Source: Pseudomonas sp. ACN8 (GTDB lineage: Bacteria > Pseudomonadota > Gammaproteobacteria > Pseudomonadales > Pseudomonadaceae). Taken from it: a DNA stretch of 64,000 nucleotides. Both the position numbers and the translations under genes were made by a program. The stretch is taken from contig NZ_MRCS01000002.1 in NCBI RefSeq assembly GCF_002303925.1, positions 62,001 through 126,000 of the forward strand, written 5' to 3'. The notes under the pieces are model-generated. The model did not search any database, was not told the origin of the DNA, and saw nothing but the letters and a program-made list of their open reading frames with translations. Shown one piece after another: positions 51,620 through 60,544 of the stretch. Each line of letters begins with the position of its first letter. Position 1 is the stretch's first letter.

Positions 51620-53092
51620 ATGCTGATCGTGACCGAAGCTTTTATTGTCGTTCAAACCGCCGAGCAAGCCGTGGACCGGCTTGCTCACTTGCACAATCGT
51701 GCAACCACCGCGCTGAGCCAGGCGCTCAAGCGTTACCTCAAGGATCGTGTCGAGCCCGATGCCGAACAGCGCTCGATGTTCCGCTATCCCGAATTGCGCC
51801 TGACCTACCACTGCCAGGGCGAAGTCCCGCAGACCACTCGCGCATACGCCAAGGTTCAGTTACCGGGCACCTACAGCGTCACCGTCACCCATCCGTCGGC
51901 TTTCCGTAAATACCTGCTGGAACAGCTCGTTCCGTTGATGCACGACTTCACCGTGACCGTGGAAGTCGGTGTCAGCCAGCAGAACATCCCGTATCCGTAT
52001 GTGGTCGAGCAGGGCGATGAGCTGGCCGGTTCCGGTGTCACCGCCGCCGTGCTGGCGCGGGTGTTCCCGAGTACCGACCTGTCGGCGGCGACCGATGGCA
52101 TTGCCGACGGTCTGTACGATTGGGAAAACACCGATCCATTGCCGCTGGCCCTGTTCGATGCCGCCCGGGTGGATTTTTCCCTGCGCCGGCTGGTGCATTA
52201 CACCGGCAGCGACTGGCGGCACGTGCAGCCGTGGATCCTGCTGACCAACTATCACCGCTACGTCGATCAATTCATCGTCCATGGCCTGGAGCAACTGCGC
52301 AGCGATCCGCGTTTCGTGCGCATGGTGCTGCCGGGCAACGTGATCATCGACAAGAGCATGGACCACGGCGAAGCCTCGGCGATTGCCGCCGGGGTGGTCT
52401 GGCACCGCTACCAGATGCCGGCCTATCACCTGATCGCCAGCGATGGCCACGGCGTGACCCTGATCAACATCGGTGTCGGCCCGTCCAACGCCAAGAACAT
52501 CACCGACCACCTCGCCGTTCTGCGCCCGCATTGCTGGTTGATGATCGGTCACTGCGGCGGCCTGCGTCAGTCGCAGACCATTGGCGATTACGTGCTGGCC
52601 CACGCCTACATGCGTCGCGACGGGATTCTCGACCGGGTAGTGCCGCCGAACATTCCGATTCCAGCGTTGGCCGAAGTACAGCTCGCGCTTCAGCAAGCGG
52701 CGGCCAACGTCACCGGCGAGAAGGGCGACGAACTGAAGAAACGCCTGCGTACCGGCACCGTGCTGACCTACGACGACCGTAACTGGGAGCTGCGCTGGGC
52801 GCAGGAGCGGCCGCTGATCAACCTGTCCCGCGCCGTGGCGGTGGACATGGAAAGTGGCACCATCGCAGCCCAGGGTTATCGTTTGCGGGTGCCGTACGGC
52901 ACGTTGCTGTGCGTCTCGGACAAACCGCTGCACAGCGAAATCAAGTTGCCGGGCTCGGCCAACGCCTTCTATGAACGCGCGGTCAGCCAGCACTTGAAGA
53001 TCGGTATCGAGGCGGTGGATCTGTTGCGCACCGAACTCAACTCGCTGCACTCGCGCAAACTGCGCAGCTTCGACGAGCCGCCGTTCCGCTAA
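51620..53092 (+). CDS. amn: AMP nucleosidase Amn
   Basis: About 490 residues, with the N-terminal Amn domain and a C-terminal phosphorylase-like domain (MIGHCGGLRQSQTIGDYV, AVAVDMESGTIAAQGY). It hydrolyses AMP to adenine and ribose-5-phosphate and helps set adenylate pools. The start is uncertain: ATG 51593 (499 residues), ATG 51620 (490) or GTG 51629 (487), the last having AGGA at the best spacing. E. coli Amn is 484 residues, which favours the two shorter forms. Confidence 0.93.
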   Translation: MLIVTEAFIVVQTAEQAVDRLAHLHNRATTALSQALKRYLKDRVEPDAEQRSMFRYPELRLTYHCQGEVPQTTRAYAKVQLPGTYSVTVTHPSAFRKYLLEQLVPLMHDFTVTVEVGVSQQNIPYPYVVEQGDELAGSGVTAAVLARVFPSTDLSAATDGIADGLYDWENTDPLPLALFDAARVDFSLRRLVHYTGSDWRHVQPWILLTNYHRYVDQFIVHGLEQLRSDPRFVRMVLPGNVIIDKSMDHGEASAIAAGVVWHRYQMPAYHLIASDGHGVTLINIGVGPSNAKNITDHLAVLRPHCWLMIGHCGGLRQSQTIGDYVLAHAYMRRDGILDRVVPPNIPIPALAEVQLALQQAAANVTGEKGDELKKRLRTGTVLTYDDRNWELRWAQERPLINLSRAVAVDMESGTIAAQGYRLRVPYGTLLCVSDKPLHSEIKLPGSANAFYERAVSQHLKIGIEAVDLLRTELNSLHSRKLRSFDEPPFR

Positions 53093-53163
53093 CGTTTGTC
53101 ATGGTCATTTGGCGGTCAGGGCACTAGCATTAGCAGCCCTGATCGCTAGATGTTCTCTCCGCC

Positions 53164-53799
53164 ATGTCCCGTCCTCAACGCCCCGTTTCCCGCCGCCCTG
53201 GCGCGAAACCTTCACCTTCAGCCCCTCGCCGTGTCGCCAAGGCACCACCGGCCGAGCCGAAGTTGATCCTGTTCAACAAACCTTTCGATGTGCTGACGCA
53301 ATTCAGTGATGGCGAAGGGCGCGCGACCCTCAAGGATTACATCGATGTACCGGGAATCTATCCGGCCGGACGGCTGGACCGCGACAGCGAAGGCTTGCTG
53401 CTGCTGACCAACGACGGCCAGCTTCAGGCGCGGATCGCCGACCCGAAACACAAGCTGGCCAAGACCTATTGGGTACAGGTCGAAGGCGAACCGAGCACTG
53501 AGCAGTTGCAGCGCTTGCGTGACGGCGTCGAATTGAATGACGGCATGACCTTGCCCGCCGAGGCGCGGCAACTGGACGAGCCCGAGCTGTGGCCGCGCAA
53601 TCCGCCGGTGCGCTTTCGTAAAAGCGTGCCGACCAGTTGGCTGGAGTTGGTGATTCGCGAAGGGCGCAACCGGCAGGTGCGGCGCATGACGGCGGCGGTC
53701 GGGTTACCGACCTTGCGTCTGGTGCGGGTCAGAATCGGCGACTGGACGATCGAAGGGCTCGATCAAGGGCAGTGGAAAGAAGTACCGGCGAGCTTATAA
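53164..53799 (+). CDS. rluE: Large-subunit pseudouridine synthase RluE
   Basis: A 211-residue RsuA/RluB-type synthase. The catalytic aspartate is in [17 protein letters not shown]; the RluE-type block [20 protein letters not shown] follows. A basic, proline-rich tail of about 30 residues precedes the domain; there is no S4 domain, as in E. coli RluE, which modifies U2457 of 23S rRNA. The 3' end overlaps the convergent DUF2788 gene by six bases. Confidence 0.9.
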   Translation: MSRPQRPVSRRPGAKPSPSAPRRVAKAPPAEPKLILFNKPFDVLTQFSDGEGRATLKDYIDVPGIYPAGRLDRDSEGLLLLTNDGQLQARIADPKHKLAKTYWVQVEGEPSTEQLQRLRDGVELNDGMTLPAEARQLDEPELWPRNPPVRFRKSVPTSWLELVIREGRNRQVRRMTAAVGLPTLRLVRVRIGDWTIEGLDQGQWKEVPASL

Positions 53800-54003
53800 G
53801 GCGCCGGATTCGATCAGGCCGATCACCACGCTCTTGATGATGAACGCCGCCACGCCCAGGCCCAGTACGAAGAACAGAATGAACGAGCCAAAGCGCCCGG
53901 CCTTGGACTTCTTTGCCAGATCCCAGACGATGAAACCCATGAAAATGATCAGGATGCTGACCAGACCGGTCATCATCCATTCTTCGAAAACGGCAGGATC
54001 CAT
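53794..54003 (-). CDS. DUF2788 small membrane protein
   Basis: A 69-residue protein with two membrane helices ([17 protein letters not shown] and [19 protein letters not shown]) joined by a basic loop (KKSKAGR). GGAG precedes the ATG at 54003. The family is limited to gammaproteobacteria and uncharacterised. It is convergent with rluE, overlapping by six bases. Confidence 0.85.
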   Translation of the reverse strand: MDPAVFEEWMMTGLVSILIIFMGFIVWDLAKKSKAGRFGSFILFFVLGLGVAAFIIKSVVIGLIESGAL

Positions 54004-54118
54004 CGAACATCTCCAGCGCGGGCGTGGCTAAAAGGGCGCGGGGAGTATACGCCTGCGCGGGTTCGCGCTGTATTGACCTGCGTCGGTGTGTCGCAGTCAT
54101 TCGTCGCCCGTGCAGGCC

Positions 54119-54196
54119 TCTTCGCGAGCAGGCTCGCTCCCACAGGGATCTCACATGCGCTGGAGATTCATTGTGGGAGCGAGCCTGCTCGCGAAA
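54119..54196. repeat. REPIN between DUF2788 and the Lrp-type gene
   Basis: CTTCGCGAGCAGGCTCGCTC and inverted TGTGGGAGCGAGCCTGCTCG. Both arms carry the AGCCTGCT centre and the CGCGAA end. Confidence 0.9.
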
Positions 54197-54202
54197 GCGT
54201 CT

Positions 54203-54682
54203 TCAGCTACGCAGATGAGTCAAAGGCAGTTCGGTGCTGTTCAAAACCTGATTCAATACAAAACTCGAACGCACGCTAGTCACGCCTTCAATCCGCGTCA
54301 GATGCCCCAGCAGCAGTTTCTGGTAGTGGTCCATGTCCGGCACCACGACCTTGAGTTGATAGTCGGCATCCATCCCGGTCACCAGGCTGCATTCGAGCAC
54401 CTGGGGCAAGGTGCGGATGGCCGCTTCGAAATTCTCGAAACGCTCCGGCGTGTGACGGTCCATGCCGATCAGCACGTAAGCGGTCAGGCTCAGGCCGAGC
54501 ATCTTGCGGTCGAGCAGGGCGACCTGGCGGGAAATGTAGCCGTCGTCTTCCAGTTGCTTGACCCGCCGCGAGCACGGCGAAGGCGACAGGCCAATGCGCT
54601 CGGCCAGCTCCTGGTTGGAGATGCGTGCGTCGCGCTGCAATTCCGCCAGAATACTCAGGTCGTAACGGTCGAGCTTGCTCAT
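54203..54682 (-). CDS. Lrp/AsnC-family transcriptional regulator
   Basis: A 159-residue protein: N-terminal winged helix-turn-helix (SNQELAERIGLSPSPCSRRV) and C-terminal RAM effector domain (LVTGMDADYQLKVVVPD). AAAGGA precedes the ATG at 54682. Such regulators sense amino acids and often act on a divergent gene; here the divergent sequence is the structured spacer and then the DUF6515 gene. The effector and targets are unknown. Confidence 0.92.
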   Translation of the reverse strand: MSKLDRYDLSILAELQRDARISNQELAERIGLSPSPCSRRVKQLEDDGYISRQVALLDRKMLGLSLTAYVLIGMDRHTPERFENFEAAIRTLPQVLECSLVTGMDADYQLKVVVPDMDHYQKLLLGHLTRIEGVTSVRSSFVLNQVLNSTELPLTHLRS

Positions 54683-54799
54683 CAAACGGTCCTTTGTCGT
54701 AACTATTGCGGAGGATTATGTATCCTGGGTTAAAAATTGCGCAAGTGATGTTTAATTCAGCAATCTTCGCAATCTTCTGCCAACGCTCTCGGCCTATTC

Positions 54800-54998
54800 T
54801 TATCACCAGAATCACTGCTCGGACAAACAGTCCAGTGCGGCTCGCCGAATCAGGCCCGCCGCGGTCGCCACCCCCACCGGGGATGTGCCGGCCCCCGAGC
54901 TACACACTGTCCAGAAGACGGCGTGAGGTGAGCCGACGCCACAAGCGTCGAGCCAGGACGAAGTTCTCCAAGGGGAGGCCGACGGGTCTCCCCTTTTT
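54800..54998 (+). ncRNA. Candidate structured RNA with intrinsic terminator
   Basis: Between the divergent Lrp-type gene and the DUF6515 gene lies a 450-base gap. Its GC-rich central part contains several self-complementary stretches (GGAC-AAACA-GTCC near 54817; GACGC-CACAA-GCGTC near 54934-54950). It ends in a strong terminator on the plus strand. A -10-like TATTCT lies near 54794. No known riboswitch or sRNA consensus was recognised. It could be an independent sRNA or an attenuated leader of the DUF6515 gene. Confidence 0.4.
54970..54998 (+). terminator. Strong intrinsic terminator upstream of the DUF6515 gene
   Basis: AAGGGGAG, ten-base loop, CTCCCCTT, with the U tract TTTTT (54994-54998). 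It lies 137 bases before the next start codon and more than 280 bases from the preceding gene, so it ends a transcript that has no recognised coding sequence. Confidence 0.8.
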
Positions 54999-55134
54999 CT
55001 TGCGTGTGGAATTTGCTGCCGTGAATTGAAGAGCCGGCCTCAAAAAATAAGTTGCGTGACAGATAACCTGTCGCAGAACCGGCCACTGCTTTCCCAGTCT
55101 TACGTACAGGCCCTTACCCGCAATGAGGTAAAGC

Positions 55135-56178
55135 ATGAAATCGCGCATCTGGCGTTTGGCCGGCGTTGGTTTGCTGTGTGTCAGTGTCTGCGCGCAAACG
55201 ATGGCCGATGAGCAGCAAAACCGTGGCCATGATGGCGGGCGACACGGCCAGGATGGTCATCAGGGCGATAACCAGGGCCATGGCGGCGGCAACCAGCCGC
55301 ATCCGCAAAACGGCCAGCAGCAGAATCAACCCCGGGCGCAGAACAACGACAATCGCCAATACGAGCACCGCGGCCAGGATCAACGTCAAAACAATGACCA
55401 GAGGCAGAGCCGTCCAGCGCCGGATTTCAACAGCCAGGTGCGCTCGCCGCTGCCAATGCCACAGATGCCGGCCACTGACATGCCAATCCAGCCCCGGCCC
55501 GACACCGTGCGCCAGACCCAGCAGCCGCAGCGCGGTTACTACCAGGACCAGCCGCGTCGCAACGATTACAACCAGCGCTGGAATGGCTACACAATCGCAC
55601 CGTCCTATGATAATCACAGGCAAGGGCACCCGAGTGACCATGGTAACGGCTGGGGGCCAGGCCCCAGGTATCGCCCCGGCCAGGTGATCGACCGCTTCCC
55701 CGAGCGCAACTTCCGCGTGCCTTACCGTGGCATGGATTACTACTATTCCGGTGGCTACTGGTATCGACCGCTGGGCCCTCGTTATGAGGTGGTAGAGCCA
55801 CCGCGCGGGATTCGCGTCAGATACCTGCCCGATTACGCCCAGCAAGTGTGGATCGGTGGGGTATTGCTGTTCCTGGCGGCGGGTTCCTATTACGCCTATC
55901 AGGAAAGCACTCAGGACTATGTCGTGGTCGAACCGCCGGTTGGCCAACCGCAACCGCCCGCCGGCAACAATGGTTATGACGTGGTGGCGTATCCAGCCAA
56001 TGGTCAGTCGCCGGAGCAGGTCAGTCGGGATGGCTACGAGTGCTATCAATACGCGGTGCAGCAGAGTGGTTTCGATCCACGAACCGCCACCTACCAGCCA
56101 GACCCGTCGGTGGTGCAAACCTACCGACAGGCCCAGGGCAACTGCCTGAGCAGTCGCGGTTATCAGGTGACTTACTGA
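55135..56178 (+). CDS. DUF6515 family exported protein
   Basis: A 347-residue protein with a signal peptide (VCAQTMA). It has a long low-complexity region rich in Q, N, H, R and G (about 25-165; for example GHDGGRHGQDGHQGDNQG). The DUF6515 domain follows (RVPYRGMDYYYSGGYWYRP), then one hydrophobic segment (IGGVLLFLAAGSYYAY), then a C-terminal region with two cysteines (YECYQYAVQQSGFDP, GNCLSS). GAGG precedes the ATG. The function is unknown. The His-rich region could bind metal, and a cation-efflux gene is convergent with a seven-base overlap; that link is speculative. Confidence 0.82.
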   Translation: MKSRIWRLAGVGLLCVSVCAQTMADEQQNRGHDGGRHGQDGHQGDNQGHGGGNQPHPQNGQQQNQPRAQNNDNRQYEHRGQDQRQNNDQRQSRPAPDFNSQVRSPLPMPQMPATDMPIQPRPDTVRQTQQPQRGYYQDQPRRNDYNQRWNGYTIAPSYDNHRQGHPSDHGNGWGPGPRYRPGQVIDRFPERNFRVPYRGMDYYYSGGYWYRPLGPRYEVVEPPRGIRVRYLPDYAQQVWIGGVLLFLAAGSYYAYQESTQDYVVVEPPVGQPQPPAGNNGYDVVAYPANGQSPEQVSRDGYECYQYAVQQSGFDPRTATYQPDPSVVQTYRQAQGNCLSSRGYQVTY

Positions 56179-57080
56179 TCCTTGGCGGCTTTCACCACTT
56201 CCTGCGGGTCGGCGTGCACCAGCACTTCGGCTCGCGGGTAGGCGGTATGAATCGCTGCGGCCGCCTGATCGCTGATGCCGTGGGCAACGGATAACGTCAG
56301 CTCCCCCGGCAGCTCCAGATGCAACTGCACAAACCACTGGTTGCCGGAGATCCGCGTGCGCAGGTCATGGGCACCCAGCACACCGGGCACGCTGCATGCC
56401 AATTCCAGCATGTGCTGGCTGACCTCCGGCGGCAGTTCTTCATCCATCAACACCGCAAAGCTCTCCCGGGCGATCTGTACCGCGCTCCAGAGAATGTAGG
56501 CGGCGATCCCCAGGCCAAACCAGGGGTCGACCTGATGCAGTCCAAACCCGGCCAACACCAGTGCGATCAGAATGCTGCCGTTGAGCAGCATGTCCGAGCG
56601 GTAGTGCAGGGAGTCGGCGTGCACCGCGTTGGAGCCGGTGGCCTTGACCACCTTATGTTGAAACATCAACAACGCCAGGGTCAGGACGAGGGAGAACACA
56701 ATCACGCCGATACTGATCCACGGCGCGCCGACCGGTTCGGGATGTTTGAGCCGATCATAGGCTTGCAACGCGATCAGCACCGCACTGCCGCCAATGAACA
56801 ACGCCTGGGCCATGCCCGCCAGCGACTCGGCCTTGCCGTGCCCGTAGCGATGATCATTGTCGGCGGGGCGCAGGGCGTAATGCACCGCCAGCAGGTTGAG
56901 CAATGACGTGACGCCGTCGAGTGTCGAGTCGGTGAGCCCGGCAAGCATGCTCACCGAGCCGCTCAGCCACCAGGCGATGGCCTTGGCGACGATCAGGATG
57001 CACGCCACCGCCACCGAGGCACGGGTCGCCAGCCGCAGCAGGCGGGCGTGTTCGGAGCTGGAGGTCATAGGGGCCATCAT
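56172..57080 (-). CDS. Cation diffusion facilitator (FieF/YiiP-like)
   Basis: About 302 residues with six membrane segments. The metal site is visible as DSTLDG in TM2 and HADSLHYRSD in TM5, the Asp-Asp-His-Asp set of YiiP. A C-terminal cytoplasmic domain (SVPGVLGAHDLRTR) carries dimerisation and binding residues. It should export Zn or Fe(II) against protons. Starts at 57080, 57077 and 57068 are all possible; AAGGA abuts the first. Its end overlaps the convergent DUF6515 gene by seven bases. Confidence 0.92.
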   Translation of the reverse strand: MMAPMTSSSEHARLLRLATRASVAVACILIVAKAIAWWLSGSVSMLAGLTDSTLDGVTSLLNLLAVHYALRPADNDHRYGHGKAESLAGMAQALFIGGSAVLIALQAYDRLKHPEPVGAPWISIGVIVFSLVLTLALLMFQHKVVKATGSNAVHADSLHYRSDMLLNGSILIALVLAGFGLHQVDPWFGLGIAAYILWSAVQIARESFAVLMDEELPPEVSQHMLELACSVPGVLGAHDLRTRISGNQWFVQLHLELPGELTLSVAHGISDQAAAAIHTAYPRAEVLVHADPQEVVKAAKDQ

Positions 57081-57109
57081 TCCTTGAAGAGTCCTTTCGC
57101 GCGTAGGGA

Positions 57110-57529
57110 TTACGCCGCTGGTTGCAGGCCGAACATCGCCAGTTGCCGGGCGCTGCCTTTGCTCTGGATCAAGCGTGGATCGTCCAGCGGGAAGCTGCGG
57201 CCCAGTTCGCTTTCCAGAATAGTCTGCAACTTGCGGTTATCGACTTTTCCGTCGGGACCGATGGCGTCCTTGAGTTTTTGCGGGTCGACCTGGGCGGTCT
57301 CTCCTGGCGCGTAGTAAATCGCACCGGTGGCGAAGTCCACGGCAAACGCGATCAGGCCGGGGATGATGTAGAACAGCAGGCCCACGGCGTCGAGCGCGGC
57401 GATAGCCGGGTCGATCTTGCCTTCGATCTGGCCACGGCGATCCGGGTAGAAGATCGACCCGCAGGCGGTTACTTGAGTCAGCAAGGTTGCGACCAGAACA
57501 CCGCCAATCAGGCGAAAGGGAGCACGCAT
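57110..57529 (-). CDS. Small inner-membrane-type lipoprotein
   Basis: A 139-residue protein with lipobox VTAC (Cys23; GSIFYPDRRGQ follows), a hydrophobic stretch (VGLLFYIIPGLIAFAVDFA) and a soluble C-terminal half with the motif DNRKLQTILESELGRSF. Homologues are common in Pseudomonas next to hrpB and are sometimes misnamed polyribonucleotide nucleotidyltransferase. The function is unknown. The ATG at 57529 gives a proper signal; the longer frame enters hrpB on the other strand. Confidence 0.82.
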   Translation of the reverse strand: MRAPFRLIGGVLVATLLTQVTACGSIFYPDRRGQIEGKIDPAIAALDAVGLLFYIIPGLIAFAVDFATGAIYYAPGETAQVDPQKLKDAIGPDGKVDNRKLQTILESELGRSFPLDDPRLIQSKGSARQLAMFGLQPAA

Positions 57530-57629
57530 ATGAAATCTCCTGAGTAGAACGCCAATAACGTTACTGGTTAGAGCCCAGACTACGCCAAACAGTTCGCCGT
57601 TATACTCGCCGCTCTGTTTGGGAGCCAGC

Positions 57630-60146
57630 ATGATTTCTTTGCCGATCGATGAAGTTTTACCCGCCCTGCGTGAAGCCCTCGCTACACGCCACGAAGCCGT
57701 GCTCGAAGCGCCGCCCGGCGCCGGTAAAACCACCCGGGTGCCTTTGGCCTTGCTCAACGAACCGTGGCTGGCCGGGCAGACCATCCTGATGCTCGAGCCC
57801 CGCCGGTTGGCCGCACGTGCAGCGGCGGAACGGCTGGCCAGCGAGCTGGGGGAGAAGGTCGGCGAAACCGTGGGCTATCGCATTCGGCTTGACAGCAAGG
57901 TCGGCCCCAACACTCGTATCGAAGTGGTCACCGAAGGCATCCTCACCCGGCGTTTGCAGGACGACCCGGCTTTGGAAGGCGTGGGCCTGCTGATCTTCGA
58001 CGAATTTCACGAACGCAGTCTCGACGCTGATCTGGCGCTGGCCCTGAGTCTCAATGGCCGCGAACTGTTCCGTGACGATCAGCCGCTGAAAATACTCTTG
58101 ATGTCCGCCACGCTCGAAGGCGAACGCTTGGCCGGGTTGCTCGACGACGCGCCGATCCTGCGCAGCGAAGGGCGCATGTACCCGGTGGCGATGCGCTGGG
58201 GGCGGCCGTTCCAGGCCGGTGAATTCATCGAACCGCGTCTGGTGCAGACCATCCTCGAAGCCTTGAACGACGAGACCGGCAGCGTGCTGGTGTTCCTGCC
58301 GGGGCAGGCGGAAATCCGTCGCGTGCATCAACAACTGGCCGATGCCTTGGGCGAAAACACTCAGGTTCTACTGTGCCCGTTGCACGGCGAACTGGACCTC
58401 GCCGCGCAACGGGCGGCAATCGATCCGGCACCGGTGGGCAAACGCAAAGTGGTGCTGGCCACCAACATCGCCGAAACCAGTTTGACCATCAATGGCGTGC
58501 GCGTGGTGATCGATGCCGGGCTGGCACGGGTGCCGCGTTTTGACCCCGGCAGCGGCATGACCCGCCTCGACACCCAGCGCATCTCCAAAGCCAGCGCCAC
58601 ACAACGTGCGGGCCGGGCCGGGCGACTGGAACCCGGCGTGTGTTATCGCCTGTGGTCCCAGGATCAGCACGAGCAACTGGCGGCCTATGGCAGTGCGGAA
58701 ATCCTTTCGGCGGACCTCGCCGGGCTGGCCTTGCAACTGGGGCGCTGGGGTGTGACGCCCGGGCAACTGGTATGGCTTGACGTACCCCCGGCCGCCGCTT
58801 ATGCACAGGCTCAGGATCTGCTTGAACGTCTGGGGGCTCTGGAAGGTGAAGCGCTGACCCGTCACGGTCAGGCCATGGCCGAACTGCCGGCGCATCCGCG
58901 CATCGCGCATTTACTGTTGCGCGGCCAGGCGCTGGGGCTGGCGGACATGGTCTGCGACGTCGCGGCACTGCTCGGCGAGCGCGATATCTTGCGCGGTGCC
59001 GGGGCGGACTTGCACAGTCGACTGGTATTGCTGTCTGGCGAAGAGCGCGCCGCGCGCGGTGCCCTGGGCGGGGTGCAGCGCGCGCGACAACTGGCGCGGC
59101 AGTATCGTGGTTATCTGCGGGGCAAAGCGGCGGAGCCGGTCAGCGATCCGGATCATCCGCGCTGGCTCGGCGCGCTACTGGCGCTGGCCTATCCCGACCG
59201 GGTCGCCCAGCAACGGCGCGCCGGTGGTGCGGAATATCGCTTGGCCAACGGACGTGCCGCACTGTTCGCCGAGGCCGACAGCCTGATGAAGCAAGCGTGG
59301 CTGGTGATCGCCGATCTGGGGAGTCGCCAGGGCCAGCGCGAGGAGCGGATTTATCTGGCGACGGACTTCGACCCGGCGCTCTTCGATTCAGTGCTGGCCG
59401 AGCAGGTTCACTGTGTCGATCAACTGGATTGGGATGAACGTGAAGGCGTGCTGCGGGCCGAGCGTCAACGTAAGGTGGGCGAACTGATCCTCAGTCGCGA
59501 GCCACTGACCGGCCTCGACGAAACCGCTCGCAGCCAGGCGCTGGTGAACCTGGTGCGGCGCAAAGGCCTGGAACTGTTGCCGTGGACCCCGGAGCTGCGT
59601 CAGTGGCAGGCGCGGGTCGCGTTGTTGCGGCAACTGGACCTCGCCGGCAAAGGCGAGAGCGAGTGGCCGGATGTCAGCGATGCGGCATTGATCAAGAGTC
59701 TGGAACACTGGCTGATGCCGTATCTGGGCAAGGTTTCGCGGCTCAGTCACTTCGCCAATCTCGACCTGTCGAGCATCGTGCGCAATCTGCTGCCGTGGCC
59801 GCTGCCGCAACGGCTGGACGAGCTGGCACCGCATCATTTGAGCGTGCCTTCGGGGTCGTCGATTCGTCTGGACTACAGCGAACAGCCGCCGATTCTGGCG
59901 GTGCGATTGCAGGAGTTATTCGGTCTGGCCGAAACCCCGCGCATCGCCGGCGGCCGGCAGGTGGTCAAGCTGCACCTGTTGTCCCCGGCGCGCCGGCCGG
60001 TGCAGGTGACTCAGGACCTGGCCAACTTCTGGCGCAGCACCTATGCGGAGGTGAAGAAGGATTTGAAGGGACGCTATCCCAAGCATTACTGGCCGGATGA
60101 TCCGCTGGTGGCGGAGGCGACTGCGCGGATAAAACCGCGCAAGTAA
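57630..60146 (+). CDS. hrpB: ATP-dependent helicase HrpB
   Basis: An 838-residue DEAH-type helicase. Walker A is PPGAGKTTRVP; motif II is DEFHER in place of DEAH; motif III is LLMSATLEG; motif VI is QRAGRAGR. The HA2 and HrpB C-terminal domains complete the protein. The role is unclear; it probably acts on RNA. The ATG at 57630 follows GGGAG; the ATG at 57618 is less well placed. Confidence 0.96.
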   Translation: MISLPIDEVLPALREALATRHEAVLEAPPGAGKTTRVPLALLNEPWLAGQTILMLEPRRLAARAAAERLASELGEKVGETVGYRIRLDSKVGPNTRIEVVTEGILTRRLQDDPALEGVGLLIFDEFHERSLDADLALALSLNGRELFRDDQPLKILLMSATLEGERLAGLLDDAPILRSEGRMYPVAMRWGRPFQAGEFIEPRLVQTILEALNDETGSVLVFLPGQAEIRRVHQQLADALGENTQVLLCPLHGELDLAAQRAAIDPAPVGKRKVVLATNIAETSLTINGVRVVIDAGLARVPRFDPGSGMTRLDTQRISKASATQRAGRAGRLEPGVCYRLWSQDQHEQLAAYGSAEILSADLAGLALQLGRWGVTPGQLVWLDVPPAAAYAQAQDLLERLGALEGEALTRHGQAMAELPAHPRIAHLLLRGQALGLADMVCDVAALLGERDILRGAGADLHSRLVLLSGEERAARGALGGVQRARQLARQYRGYLRGKAAEPVSDPDHPRWLGALLALAYPDRVAQQRRAGGAEYRLANGRAALFAEADSLMKQAWLVIADLGSRQGQREERIYLATDFDPALFDSVLAEQVHCVDQLDWDEREGVLRAERQRKVGELILSREPLTGLDETARSQALVNLVRRKGLELLPWTPELRQWQARVALLRQLDLAGKGESEWPDVSDAALIKSLEHWLMPYLGKVSRLSHFANLDLSSIVRNLLPWPLPQRLDELAPHHLSVPSGSSIRLDYSEQPPILAVRLQELFGLAETPRIAGGRQVVKLHLLSPARRPVQVTQDLANFWRSTYAEVKKDLKGRYPKHYWPDDPLVAEATARIKPRK

Positions 60147-60189
60147 TCGCAGCTCGATAACGTAGGAGCTGCGGCAGGCTGCGATCTTT
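60146..60189 (+). terminator. hrpB terminator formed by a second Pseudomonas repeat type
   Basis: ATCGCAGC (60146-60153) pairs with GCTGCGAT (60178-60185), then CTTTT. The right half is the common Pseudomonas repeat GTAGGAGCTGCGGCAGGCTG that continues to GATCTTTTGATC near 60193. It lies between hrpB and the convergent DUF6124 gene. Confidence 0.6.
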
Positions 60190-60196
60190 TGATCTT

Positions 60197-60544
60197 CTAC
60201 TCAGGCGGATCGACCCGGTCCAGCACCCGGTTTACCGCCAACTCGCCCAGCATGATGACTTGCGCGATACCCAACAGCGTATTGCGACTCGGTCCCTCTG
60301 TCCGGTCCGCCAGATCCATCGTCATGACATTGGCCGATGCCAGTGATTCGCAGGCGTGAGCCAGCAGAGTTTCACTATCGAGTTCCGGATTGACGATGAA
60401 CATCGTGCAGAGTTTGCGCGGAGTGGCCTGGATGTCGGCGGCAGAGGGGATGCGTTCGGACCGCTCGTGGGTATTGTTTGAGTCGAGGGCTTCTGAAAGT
60501 TTTGCCGGATCTGCGTCCGGGGGATTCGGTGTTGGTTTGTTCAT
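60197..60544 (-). CDS. DUF6124 (formerly DUF3077) family protein
   Basis: A 115-residue protein. The C-terminal half holds the family pattern MFIVNPELDSETLLAHACES followed by an ASANVMTMDLAD stretch and a final helix (MLGELAVNRVLDRVDP). Members occur in multiple copies in Pseudomonas genomes and are uncharacterised. GGGAAG precedes the ATG. A long inverted repeat lies in the spacer upstream. Confidence 0.83.
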   Translation of the reverse strand: MNKPTPNPPDADPAKLSEALDSNNTHERSERIPSAADIQATPRKLCTMFIVNPELDSETLLAHACESLASANVMTMDLADRTEGPSRNTLLGIAQVIMLGELAVNRVLDRVDPPE

